Origin: Aedes albopictus
Lineage: Eukaryota > Arthropoda > Insecta > Diptera > Culicidae
DNA: 64,000 nucleotides
Reading direction: 5' to 3'
Assembly (NCBI RefSeq): GCF_035046485.1
Contig: NC_085138.1
Coordinates: 341,756,263-341,820,262, forward strand
Positions 24,258 through 35,318 of the stretch are shown here, piece after piece. The notes beneath the pieces are model-generated. The model worked only from the letters and a program-made list of their open reading frames with translations. It ran no database searches and had not been told where the DNA came from. The position numbers and the translations under genes are program-made. The stretch's first letter is position 1. Each line of letters begins with the position of its first letter.

Positions 24258-24394
24258 ATCTCCACTAACATTGTTTAGTCAATTGAACTAGAAGAGGTTC
24301 TCAGAAACATCATAAAACCTAAATTAAAGATAATTAGTTTTATGACGGTTTTCGAAACCTCTTCAAGACTAATTGGTCATCATAATGTTACTTC
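24258..24394. mobile_element. Palindromic MITE, copy 1 of a tandem pair
   Basis: Inverted arms GAAGAGGTTCTCAGAAAC and GGTTTTCGAAACCTCTTC enclose a short A/T-rich centre. The right end is GTTACTT; the left end is diverged. It abuts the second copy at 24395. Confidence 0.7.
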
Positions 24395-24530
24395 CCAAGT
24401 AACTTTTCTTATTAAAAAGACAAGAAGAGGTTCTTAGAACCGTCATAAAACCAAAATAAAAGGTATTAGGTTTTATGACGGTTTTGAAAACCGCTACAAG
24501 ACAAATTGGCCTTCAAAATGTTACTTGGGG
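24395..24530. mobile_element. Palindromic MITE with CCCAAGTAAC ends, copy 2
   Basis: Perfect 10-bp terminal inverted repeats CCCAAGTAAC and GTTACTTGGG enclose arms GAGGTTCTTAGAACCGTC and GACGGTTTTGAAAACCGC. It is 136 bp long. Related sequences are at about 38277-38395 and 63580-63690. Confidence 0.8.
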
Positions 24531-24915
24531 TGGGACGGAATTTCAAAAGATAATCAAGAAGAATGGTACGAGTTAACCTAGAGGAGTGCCAGAAAATTCT
24601 TAGCTTAGCTTAAAATAACTGACTGTACCTGTCAATGGTTGCTCCTCCGTGATTGATCTGAACTTGTATGAATTGTACTCAGATCCAAATAAATTTTGAA
24701 TCAAAACCGGCGCCGGAAAAGTCCTTACAGTCAGATGGAAAGGGAAAGGCATGTTAGAGTGTGATGGTTGTTGCTACTAGAGACCGAGAGCACTCTGCGT
24801 CCCCACAACCAACACGGATGGAGTATTTGTTAGTATAGTAGGATAAATTGGCACTGTGCTGAGAAAGGTGGAAGGAAGGGAAACGGCATGCATATACATG
24901 AGTTGTATATGAAGA
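24531..24915. other. No feature recognised
   Basis: Unique-looking sequence without a supportable gene. Confidence 0.4.
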
Positions 24916-26547
24916 GACGGGCATTTTTTTTATTCCCATACGGGAGTGGGCCGAAGGGTCCCAGATTTTCATGAAACTTTTTCCACAGGCTGGGCTCATG
25001 GATATATGAACAAAAAAAAATTGAGAAAAATTCAGGGTCGCCTATAGCCCCGGAAAACTCAGGTGGAAATTCTTTGAAAAATCATAACTCAAGAACGAAG
25101 CATCATTGAAACAAAGTTTTTTTTAGAAAATGAAAGCAAATTTTCTCAGAAATCCAAAAAGAAATATGAATTGGAAAAAGTTTTCCACAAAATTTTCCAC
25201 AGTTGAGAAAATTAGTAAAGAAAAGCCAGAAAAACAATGCCCGAACTCGTGGAAAATTTTCAAAAAAATATTTTTGAGACGGTTATTCTATAAGCTTACA
25301 TCGCTGAAATTTTTGGAATGCATTTTTTTTTCGTTTTTGAGTTATGGCCAATTTTGTTGAAAAATATCCACATAAGCCTTTTCTTTGAAAAATTATAACT
25401 CAAGAACGATGCGTCTTAGAAACAAAGTTTTTTAATTAAAATGAAAGCAAATTTTCTCAAGAATAAAAAAAAAATGAAGTGGAAAAATATATATATTTAT
25501 TGGTTGTTGATATTTTTCGGTGATTGCTACACACTAACGCCTCGATTTATTACGTTTCGGCTTACTCTTCTTCAGCCATCATCAGATTTGTCTAAATCGA
25601 TACACATCCCATCTAACATTTTTGCTGTATAAGAGTTTATAAGAGCTTTCTTCCAAGAGCGTTTGCTTCATAAGCTTTTATACAGCTACTTTTGTTAGTA
25701 GGGTTGCCACTAGTGTGGCTCTATTACTGATATATTTATTGGTTGTTGATATTTTTCGGTGATTGCTACACACTAACGCCTCGATTTATTACGTTTCGGC
25801 TTACTCTTCTTCAGCCATCATCAGATTTGTCTAAATCGATACACTTGCCACTAGTGTGGCTCTATTATTACCATTGGACGGTGACTAAAACCCTACAGAA
25901 TGAAGTGGAAAAAGTTTTCCACAAATTTTTCCACCGTTGAGAAAATTCAAAAAGAAATGCCGGAAAAAGTATTCCCGACCGAACTCGCGGAAAATTTTCT
26001 AAAAAATATTTTTGAGAAGGTAATTTCATAAGCTTTGATCGCTGAAATTTTTGGAATGGACTTTTTTTTCTTGAGTTATGGTCCATTTTGTGGAAATAAC
26101 CGTGTACGCATATATTATACGGTAATTTTTCACATAATTGGCCGTAACTCAAGAACGAAAAACAAGTGCAATCCAAAAATGTCAGCCATCAAAGCTTATG
26201 AAACTACCTTCACAAAAATTTTTTTTTTTATTTACCGCGAGTGCGGGCATAGTTTTTCCGGCTTTTCTTTATATACTTCCCCAACGGTGAAAAATTTTGT
26301 GAAAAACTTTTTCCTTTTCATATTTTTTTTATTCTTGAGGAAATTTGCTTTTATTTTCAAAAAAAAAACTTTGTTTCTATGATGCTTCGTTCTTGAGTTA
26401 TGATTTTCCAAAGTAAGTAGTGTCAGGGGAAAACAAAGAATTTCCACCTGAGTTTTCCGGGAAAATAGGCGACCCTGATTTTTTCTCAATTTTTTTTTGT
26501 TCATATATCCATGAGCCCTACCTGTGGAAAAAGTTTCATGAAAATCT
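24916..26547. mobile_element. Foldback element family 2, full copy with insertion (FB-2)
   Basis: The left arm starts GACGGGCATTTTTTTTATTC. The phrases GGGCTCATGGATATATGAAC (about 24991) and AGGGTCGCCTAT (about 25034) return inverted near 26500 and 26465. Each arm holds ~300-bp units marked by ATAACTCAAGAACG. The centre is near 26110. The right arm is about 50 bp short. A 411-bp insertion (25488-25898) with a 15-bp target duplication interrupts the left arm. No coding capacity. Confidence 0.85.
25488..25898 (-). mobile_element. 411-bp insertion with tandem hammerhead-like units (Penelope-like or retrozyme candidate)
   Basis: Flanked by a perfect 15-bp duplication, AATGAAGTGGAAAAA, at 25473-25487 and 25899-25913, so it moved as a unit. 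It contains two direct copies of a ~115-bp segment (about 25493-25606 and 25731-25845), plus a shared CCACTAGTGTGGCTCTATTA, arranged as an incomplete tandem dimer. On the minus strand each copy has CTGATGA, then GGCT and AGCC able to pair across an 11-nt loop, then GAAAC, then ACG and CGT able to form a short stem III, followed by T. That order is the hammerhead ribozyme core. Weaknesses are one extra T between CTGATGA and stem II and no convincing stem I. The minus-strand 3' side ends in an AATAAATATATATA tail. No coding capacity. Confidence 0.6.
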
Positions 26548-26854
26548 AAATAGAGATCTCATTATACGAAATTATAATGGCATTCTTAAAAAAAATCTTC
26601 CATAAGTTTCGCTAAAATTTAAGGAGTTAAGTTATATACCAGTGACTGTAATAATGGTGGATGGCGTTTTAAGGAGGTTCAAGGATTCAGGAATTTAAAA
26701 AGATCTCAAAGAGGGCTTTGAAGATTGAACTTTTTTGGCATGAGGAATCATATATGGTCCCCATCATAAAATGTTGTAAGTGTTTGTGGTTAGAAAGGTT
26801 GTGACAGCTGCGCTGAATTCTCGACGGATAAACTTTCTAGTGTTCTTGATCAGT
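26548..26854. other. No feature recognised
   Basis: AT-rich sequence between two repeats. Confidence 0.4.
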
Positions 26855-27780
26855 ACTCTATAGGATTGGAGTTTTCAGTAAAGTGATCATTAATTCTTGT
26901 ATTTCTGTATTACACTTTTATGTCTTTGGTTTCTAGTTAGATCTGTTGCAACTGATCTAAATACTTTCATCAGGGTAGGAAAATGTCGCGGAATGTCATG
27001 GAAAAAATGTCATGACATTTTCCTATTTACACTACTTCTGGTGTAAATTTCTCTTGGTAAGCATCACCAATCCATAATACTGATTAGTTATACATAATCA
27101 ATGATGTCGTCGATTAACATTTACTACTAGGTGCAGTGAAGTTAGCGAATAACGAAATGACATTTCTATGATATTTTCCATCTCTGCTTTCAATACGACT
27201 CTCAATGCATCCTAGAGGGTTCAAGTCTCAAAAAAGAGCTCTGGATTGGTATATTTTAACGTCTTCGGGTGAGATCTAGATCTGCTTTAACTGTTATAGA
27301 TCAGCTTTATCTTTCGATATTATTCTCTATAGTTCATGATATACATCCTGGATAGCAGTCTTCGGAAAAGTGCCTTGGGATACTAAATTTGTTGGCATGT
27401 CTTTGGTTTTCATCTAGATTATCTGTGACTTATTTAGGTTAGTTTTGTTTTTCAAAATGTCTGTCTGTCTGCATCCATACCAATATGTAGTTTCGGTTTT
27501 AGAACAGATCTGTTGCATCTGATCTAGATCATTATTGTCTTTCGATATGACTCTCTACAACTCTGGATGCACGTCTTGAAGGGTTGAAGCCTAAAAGAAA
27601 GTGCTTTGGATTGATTGGTACTGCATATATTCATCAGTCTTTGGTTTTGGTGTAGGTATATCTGTCGTAGCTGATCTAGATCAGTTATATTTTTCGCTAA
27701 AAATCTCTAGAGTTCTGAATATGCATCTTGGAGGATTAGTACCTTCAGTAAAACGCTTTGTGCCAGTTGATACTCCTCCT
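26855..27780 (+). repeat. Degenerate ~155-bp tandem repeat
   Basis: Recurring ordered phrases TCTTTGGTTTT, TAGATCTGTTGCAACTGATC, TTTCGATATNACTCTCTA, and GGATTGGTA appear in four to five diverged units from about 26860 to 27780. The unit length is roughly 140-165 bp by eye. The function is unknown. Confidence 0.6.
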
Positions 27781-30084
27781 CTTGGCCAGTAGCCCTTAAG
27801 TAATTTAACCTTTTGTCATCTAACCTGACGTGTATAGAATTTTTATCACTGTGGGAGATGCAAATACCGACACTTTTGGTTAATTCATATTCGAATACAT
27901 AATAGAAATACTTCAGCGTCTGAAAAACTCTCACACAGCTACGAGAATCTGTTGTTTCTCATCAATGATGTCTAACTCTTTTTGGTTAACGATGGAGCAA
28001 TGCATGGATTCTTACGAATTGGTGAGCTCGTTTCATGCTATTTTCTATTTGGAGGTTAACGAAAATACGGCACCGGTGGAAGCCACTACTTTTGTAAATC
28101 CATTTCCTTTTTTCCCTACAATGTACCGGAAGCGGTGGCGTCTGTCCTTGACTGGCGCGGGAAAACATGAAAAATTACCCGGCATCATGTTTCAAAATGC
28201 CGGTTAACCATCGCCACGACACACCACAAAGATGAGACTCCATCCCAATCCCAGCATTTCCATCCATTCAAAAACCGCTCCAAGCAAGCAAGCACTATTC
28301 AATACGTTTGCAGGAGATTTCCACCGACCTTCTAATGGAATTGTGATGGCGGTGGTGAAATACACAGTTCAGTAGTGTACCAGTCGCCGCCCAAAAAGCG
28401 TGAGGTGGGAAATTTTTTCGGGATGACTGATGATGATGCGACGGGAAAGACCACCTCCCCGGTGAAAGAAGATGCATCTTCATCATTGCCATTAAGTGGG
28501 TTCCGCTGCTGGGTAATGCTGCTACTAAAATGGTTTATCACAGCCAGCGGTCGCGCGTACCAGCGCTGATGCTATCTATCATAAAATGTGGATCGGCTGC
28601 AGAAATGCGAGGCGGGAGAGGTTGACTCGGCACGGTAACGAGAAGAGGATAAGTGAATAATAGGGAAAGGTCGTTTATAGCAATTTGGCAAATTTGGCAC
28701 TGTCGGAAAGCAATTTTCGGGAGAAATTTATTGCTCGTTTGCTTCTCGGGTTCCTTTAGACCGTGAAGGGAGTCGTGTCTGTTAGTCTGTATTGGCTTTA
28801 CAGTCCAACTGGAAAGGAGTGTTCTTCTCTGCCTAGGTGTTCTCAGCTCAAACTGATGCTGTTGAAAGCATTTCAACATCTCGGAAAACAAATCGTTGAT
28901 TGATAGCTGGAAAAAAATATTTTCCAAGAGAATAAGCTGTCATCATCATCGCCCAATGCTCCAAATGGTGAACAGAGCATCGATAATTTGAAATCACAGT
29001 CTTAAGGCAACAGCTTCGTTCGAGTGGTCTGATTCCCACGGAGTAACCCACGTTTCATCGTTCAGCTTCTCATGACCAGCCAGATTAAATTTCAATCACG
29101 TCCAATAGCTGCACCCGCGCGTCTCTCAACGTTACAATACGGCTATCGTCAGCGACATCGATGCTCTTATAATGTTCCAAGCCACGTCGCGCGCGTCGTC
29201 TGCTTGAACCAAACCGCTTACAACAAGTACAACGTCAACAGCAACAACAACGAAAAAAGTGCTTTAATTGGCGTAATTACATTCTGTCTCGCAGGGCTCT
29301 CTAACGGTGAATTTAACGTGAGCCAGGGCAATTATACCCGTGCGTTTTCATATGAAAGTAATACCGCTGCCGCCGCTGCTGTCAAGACATCAAAAAACTG
29401 TCAACCGAGAACTTCTTTTTGTACCTTTTAAACCGTGCCGCCACCGCCACTGAACAATCCATAATTGCGATTCCAGTTGAAATGGAATTGTTTTTCGATG
29501 CAACATTTTTACTTTTGTTAAAGAGCACCCATAAGCACCCAAGTTCAAAACAAAAAATCGTTTCCAAAATAGGTGCTAAATATGATGAGAAAAAATGCCA
29601 ACGATTTAATGAGTAAAATGAAAATTTAACCTAATGATCATAGCAAATTAATGTTTGAACCAAGAATGTTTTGCTAGATTTTTTATATTTCTTATAAATA
29701 AAGATGGGGTTTACACTGAGAGTAATATTAATGGCAGATATATGTTAGATGCCATTTAATTTCGATTTTTTCAAAAAACATTACTTTCGTTTTATTTATT
29801 AGTGCACAATGATTTCCTAGCCTCATAATTTACCAAGTAGCCCAGTAATAGAAGGAAAAATGCTTATTATTATTTTATCTGGATTTTTTTTCATTAATTT
29901 TCAAAACAATCAAAAGGAAACAATTTTTGAGATTTTTTATATCAACACCAGATTTGACGCACTAACCTAAAGATTTTTTTCCTACACGTAATCATACTTA
30001 AAAATATTTTTTCATTATCGTGCAAATTGGTACGAAAGATTTCAGAATTCAATGAAATTTATTAACCTGTAGGCTTCACATATA
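27781..30084. other. Unique-looking sequence, no gene recognised
   Basis: About 2.3 kb with GC content closer to unique mosquito DNA. Short open frames (for example 29072-29431, 119 codons, rich in Ala and Asn near its end) match no family I recognise and lack supporting splice or homology evidence. Confidence 0.45.
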
Positions 30085-30166
30085 TATATATATATGCACA
30101 AAAACTAGATTGAAAAAAATAAGGATCGTCTAATATTCCGGAAACCTCCAGTGGAAAACAAATATT
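30085..30166 (+). repeat. Left remnant of FB-2 copy interrupted by a retrotransposon
   Basis: Matches the outer part of the FB-2 arm (ATCGTCTAATATTCCGGAAA against the AGGGTCGCCTAT region of other copies) and is preceded by a (TA)n run at 30080-30095. Its continuation is at 35319. Confidence 0.7.
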
Positions 30167-30525
30167 CAGAGTCGTTCATTTAATACGGTAGAACGGTTTA
30201 GTACGCTCCGCCTCGACGCAGTTTTATTACGAATTCTATCAGTGTTTTACCATTTGACAAACATTGTTTTTAGTTCAGTATCGTGTTGTTAATTTTTGTC
30301 TATTGAATCGTTGTGAAAGTTTCCGTGTGGCTGTGGAGAATATCGATTAATTGATAATTCTTTCAACCAATCAGTTGTGTACAGCCAGTGTTGATTTGTG
30401 TTTATTTTTGTCTTCGCACACTCTATACACGTACCTACCGAAGGTCCGTTTGTTGTCGTTGACATTGTGTGGACTTGTTTCGTGTTGCTTTTGCGCTCGT
30501 CGTCGTCGTCGTCGTCGCCGTAGAT

Positions 30526-31374
30526 ATGTCCGCGTGTGACCGTTGTGCAAAAACAATTAAACGCACCGATGATGTGGTTACGTGCATGGGCTTTTGCGAC
30601 AATATAGTTCATGTGAAATGTTCAACTTTGGACAAAAACTTAATAAAAGCAGCATCTGATGAGCCTAATATGCACTGGATGTGTGATGAATGCTCTAAAT
30701 TAATGAAAATCATTCGTTTCCGAAACGTTGTTTCATCACTCGGTGGAACGATAAGTTCAGTTCTGCGGGAACAAGAAGCTGCGTACAATGCTCTGCAAAG
30801 TAAACTCGAGGAGCATACTGAGCAGATAGCTCAGCTCACAAATCGTTTTGGTTTACAACCTCCTTCGCTCCCCACCGAGGTCCAATCCCTCCCCGCTCCG
30901 AGTCGCAGTCGCAAACGTCGTCGCACCGATGATGATCCTAAACCTAGCAAGCCTCTTCTTGGGGGCACTAAGGTAACTGATGAAGTGTTCGTCGCCACGG
31001 TTCCGCAACCAACCGCCACATTCTGGATATACCTTTCACGACTGCACCCTTCAGTCAAATCTGATGCAGTTGAGAAGGTCACCAGAGAATGTCTGAATTG
31101 CGAGGATGTGAGGGCTATTCCCCTTATCAAGCGAGGGACAGATGTGAACACGCTCAACTTCGGGGTCGGGGTGGACCCCAAGTATCGCACTGCGGCTCTT
31201 GATCCGTCCACTTGGCCAAGAGGAATTCTCTTTAGAGAGTTTGAAGACAATCGCTCTTCAAATTATTGGATGCCCGATACCGATCCCCAGACGCCTACAA
31301 TTGTGGTCTCGCCAGATTTCGATGCAACACCGTCACCTCAAGCTACCCGTTCAATGGACACCACCGAATGCTGA
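30526..31374 (+). CDS. Non-LTR retrotransposon ORF1 protein with PHD-type zinc finger
   Basis: 282 codons from ATG at 30526 to TGA at 31372-31374. An in-frame extension to a non-AUG codon at 30469 exists but the ATG (purine at -3) is the natural start; a (CGT)n run lies just upstream. Residues 4-56 form a C4HC3 PHD pattern: Cys4, Cys7, Cys20, Cys24, His29, Cys32, Cys53, Cys56. A Leu/Gln-rich stretch at about residues 84-105 could be a short coiled coil, and a basic patch (SRSRKRRR) lies near residue 130. In this group ORF1 proteins bind element RNA and chaperone retrotransposition; here that is inferred from family. The reading frame is intact. It is followed in the same frame by ORF2 after a single TGA. 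Confidence 0.8.
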   Translation: MSACDRCAKTIKRTDDVVTCMGFCDNIVHVKCSTLDKNLIKAASDEPNMHWMCDECSKLMKIIRFRNVVSSLGGTISSVLREQEAAYNALQSKLEEHTEQIAQLTNRFGLQPPSLPTEVQSLPAPSRSRKRRRTDDDPKPSKPLLGGTKVTDEVFVATVPQPTATFWIYLSRLHPSVKSDAVEKVTRECLNCEDVRAIPLIKRGTDVNTLNFGVGVDPKYRTAALDPSTWPRGILFREFEDNRSSNYWMPDTDPQTPTIVVSPDFDATPSPQATRSMDTTEC

Positions 31375-32275
31375 CACCAGGGCGCATGCTGTAAAGCATT
31401 TCAGGGAGCCTCTAGTCCTTCCATCACAGTCGTGAGGATTTTTGCTGCATCGAACAGTCGACTCAAACGTTCCAGCCATCAGAGCCGCCCTGGTCCTGTG
31501 TTTGGAAGTGGACTAGAGGTCTCCCGCTCAGCACTCCCAGGCAAGTACGAACCTAAACGATCATATTCTCGCGCTGAAGATACTTCCGTTTTCAGTTCCT
31601 GCCCTGACAACCGCACAGTACTCATCCCTAATGGGCAAGCGTACAGCGCGATTCGTGAGCATGTTGAAACTCCAAGTGACCCCGCTACACATCACCTGTT
31701 CACATCTCCGCACCTAGGGCGCACGCAACGAAGCATTGAGGAAGCCTCTAGTCCCTCCTACATAGTCGCGCCCGTTTCTACCGCTCCTCACCACACCGCC
31801 GTTGTATGCTGCCATCCAAGTCGCCCTGGCCCTGTGTTTGGAAACGGATTAGAGGTCTTCCGGCCGCTGCACCTAGGCAAGTACGACCAAAGTAGTAACA
31901 GTCCATTCCCTGAAGTTCAATCCGCTTGCAGCTCAGTTGCCATAACCCCTATCCCTTATGGGCGAGTGGATAGTGCAATTTTTGGCAATATCGAAATCTC
32001 GAGAGATCCCGCTGCTCATCAGCCCTTACCACCTCCGTACCTAGGGCGCACGCAACGAAGCATTGAGGAAGCCTCTAGTCCCTCCTACACAGTCGCGCCC
32101 GTTTCTACCGCTCCTCACCCCGCCGCCGTTGTAAGCTGCCATCCAAGTCGCCCTGGCCCTGTGTTTGGAAACGGATTAGAGGTCTTCCGATCTCTGCACC
32201 TAGGCAAGTACGATCAAATTAGTAACGGTCCATTCCCTGAGGTTCCATCCGCTTGCAGTTCAGTCGGCAATCGCA
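31375..32275 (+). repeat. Three in-frame ~110-residue repeats in the ORF2 linker
   Basis: The phrase encoding SRPGPVFG recurs with its CCTGTG at 31495, 31831 and 32158, spacings of 336 and 327 bp, both multiples of 3. Flanking phrases encoding EEASSPS, GLEVFR, LGKYD and FPEV repeat with it, so the region is nearly three tandem units beginning at the ORF1 stop. All copies remain open in the ORF2 frame. Confidence 0.9.
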
Positions 32276-35266
32276 GAAACGCTCGGACACCTACAAGACA
32301 AGTCGACAACGGCTCCCGGCGCGACGGTGCTGCTATCACCTCCAATGATGCTTTTATCGCCTGTGAACCATCTCCATCTAGTGCTGGGACTGATCCGCTA
32401 ACGTTGTCCATCTACTACCAAAACGTCAGAGGGCTGCGCACTAAAACTTCACGACTACGCTTGGCTTTATCAAGCTGCGATTACGACATCATCGTACTAA
32501 CAGAGACTTGGCTCAGACCAGACATCGGCAACTCTGAACTCACATCGGACTACTCTATTTTTCGTTGCGACAGGAGCATTCTTTCTAGTCAGTTCCTTAG
32601 AGGAGGCGGAGTTCTCATCGCTGTTAAAAATAATTTGCAATGTGAAACTGTTTCGTGGTCTGGACATGAACATGTTGAACACGTTGGTGTGCGCATAAGG
32701 TTGCGTGGCTTTTCGCTTTATGTGGTTGCTGTTTATATTCCACCGAGGTCCAATCCGGACCTGTACGCCGCTCATTCATCCGCAATACAGCAAATTGTTG
32801 ATACCATGTCAGGGACGGATATTATCATGTCGCTAGGTGACTATAACCTTCCTAACCTCAACTGGCAGCTAGATGAAGATATCAATGGTTATGTCCCCTC
32901 GAACGCTTCGTCCGAGCAAGAATTGACACTTGTTGAAACGGTTTTCGCTTCTGGCCTGCAGCAAATCAACAACATAGTCAACGTTGATGGTCACCTTTTG
33001 GACTTAGTGTTTGTTAGTCTACCTGATTATTTTGAGCTCGTCCAATCGCCTGTTCCACTCATGGATGTTGACAGCTATCACCAGCCGTTCGTTGTTCTAC
33101 TTAGCGCCAACAACGATCTACCTGCAGTAATCGAGGACGTAACCGCGGATGCCAGCTTCAACTTCCAGCGTTGCGACTTTGCTGCGCTGAATGCATCGTT
33201 ATCTCTTGCCAGATGGGAGATCCACATGGACAGTTCGGTAGACGAAGCGCTCATGACTTTCTATGACAAGCTTCACGAGATCCTCGGTGACTGCGTTCCA
33301 CGCTCTCGACACATAACTCGTTCCGTTCACAACAAGCCGTGGTGGACTCCCGAACTTCGTAATCTTCGCAACGTTCTACGGAAGGCTCGCACTCGCTTTT
33401 TCTCCTCGAAGTCCACTGATGACAGAAGCTTCCTCCGCGACGTGGAGAATAGGTACAGTTCTCTTTTGCGCTCTTCATACGATAGTTACGTGTCTAGCAT
33501 CCAGTCCCGGGTGAAACATGATCCTTCCTCCTTCTGGAGCTTCATTAAACGGCAGCGTTCCGACAATAGAATACCGGCTAATGTGGAATACAGGGGAGTT
33601 AAAGCGCACACTAACACTGAGGCAGCCAATCTCTTTGCCGTCTTCTTCGAAAGCGTTTTTACTCGCGCATCACCAGTGCCACGTCGTGATAGATTTGTGA
33701 ACATGCCGGTGTTTGATATCCGCCTTCCAACCATGCAGCTGTCTGTGGAGGAAGTGATCAGGGCTCTCGAAGATCTCGACGCCGAAAAAGGACCAGGAGC
33801 CGACGGTCTTCCTCCTGTGCTGTTCAAGAATTGTGCTGTTGCTCTTGCGGTCCCAATTACGGATATATTTAACCGCTCGCTCGCCCAAACGACATTCCCG
33901 TCCGCGTGGAAAAGTGGTGTTATAGTGCCAATTCACAAATCTGGGAGCTCCAATCGCGTCGAAAATTATCGTGGAGTCACACTGTTATGCTGCTTGAGCA
34001 AAGTTCTTGAGAAACTGGTCCACAATGCACTGTACACTGCCACCTTGCCGGTCCTATCCGAATGCCAGCATGGATTCGTACGGAATCGCTCGACCACAAC
34101 AAACTTGATGTGTTACGTCACGCGAGATGGAATCATATCGCCAGGTCGATTCAATCTACATTGATTTTGCGAAGGCTTTCGACACGGTGCCTCATTTTAC
34201 AATCGTAGAAAAGATGACCCACCTTGGATTTCCACACTGGGCGACAATTCGACTATATTCTGGCGACAATTGGCTATATTCTTATCTCTCGGACCGTTCA
34301 GCATGTGTTTCAGTTAACTCGGCGCGGTCCTGCAACTTCGGCATCTCCTCTGGAGTACCTCAAGGCAGCGTTTTAGGACCCTTGCTATTCATCATTTTTG
34401 TGAACGACCTATACCAGCTGCTTGCATGCGGTAAGCTGTCCTTCGCTGACGATTTGAAATTGTATCGTGCCATCACTTCATTGTTAGACTGCGTGGCATT
34501 GCAAGAAGATTTGAACACGCTATTTGTGTGGTGCGGTGACAACGGGATGCTTATCAATGAAAGCAAATGCAAGGTTATATCTTTCACTCGCCGCAACACT
34601 TCGGTCATCAATCAGTACTTCATCGGATCGACTCCAGTAGCGCGTGTTCAGTCTATTAACGATCTCGGAGTTTTAATCGACTCGAAAGTCCGGTTCAACG
34701 AGCACATTTCTACAGTTATTGGCAAAGCGTGGTCAGCGCTAGGTTTTATTCACCGGCATGCTTCGGATTTCACTGACGTCTACGCATTGAAAACACTGTT
34801 CTGCGCACTAGTTCGGAGCATTTTAGAGTATGCTGCACCAGTTTGGACACCGTTCCATTTAACGCAAACGTTAAGGATTGAGCGTCTGCAACGTAGATTC
34901 TTGCGATTTGCGTTGCGGCAGCTTCCATGGTCGGATCCAACTAACCTTCCAAGTTATCCAGACCGTTGCCAGCTCATTAATTTAGAATCTTTGGCGGCGA
35001 GGAGAGTTAAACTTCAACGATTGTTCATCTTTGATCTCCTCAATGGTAACATCGATTGTCCAACACTTCTTGGTGAAATTCCCTTAAATGTTCCACCGCG
35101 ACGATTCCGTAGCTCAACGCTTCTTGCAATCCCGCTTCATAGAACCAACTATGGTCAAAATAGTCCTTTTTGTGCGTGTTTGAAAGCTTTTAATGCAGTT
35201 AGTGCAGATTTCGATTTTAATATGTCTAAATTAGAGTTTAAGAATAGAATAAGGAACCTAGTTTAA
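31375..35266 (+). pseudogene. Non-LTR retrotransposon ORF2 (endonuclease/reverse transcriptase), frameshifted
   Basis: Open from directly after the ORF1 TGA to 34164, in the ORF1 frame, then continuing one frame over to the stop at 35264-35266; the shift lies between about 34110 and 34130. The first ~300 residues are a linker with three in-frame repeats. The endonuclease spans about 32400-33105: YYQNVRGLRTK, catalytic Glu in LTETW (32503), Asp in LGDYN (32839) and a His in DSYHQPF. RT motifs follow: NYRGVTLL, QHGFVRNRSTT, then after the shift YIDFAKAFDT, GVPQGSVLGPLLF and FADD (34442-34453). It would nick target DNA and copy element RNA. No ATG lies between ORF1 and the endonuclease. An imperfect 21/22-bp tandem duplication (34240-34282) distorts the protein between RT motifs A and B. 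Confidence 0.88.
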
Positions 35267-35318
35267 TCAAACAATCTGTGCGTCCATGACGAAGATAGTG
35301 AACAATAAATAAATAAAT

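Larger units (their letters stand above)
30167..35318 (+). mobile_element. CR1/Jockey-group non-LTR retrotransposon, near full length
   Basis: A 5.15-kb element with a ~360-bp 5' leader, ORF1 encoding a PHD-type zinc finger, ORF2 encoding an apurinic-type endonuclease and reverse transcriptase, and a short 3' UTR ending in AAAT tandem repeats (35307-35322). A PHD-finger ORF1 together with FADDLKLY-type RT points to the CR1 clade (as in the mosquito T1 and Q elements) or a close Jockey-superfamily relative. AAATATT at 30160-30166 and 35319-35325 is a possible 7-bp target duplication, overlapping the tail. ORF2 is frameshifted, so this copy is not autonomous. It sits inside an FB-2 copy. Confidence 0.88.

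Noticed and set aside
29072..29431. 119-codon plus-strand frame
   Set aside because: No domain, no codon or splice support, overlapped by other frames.
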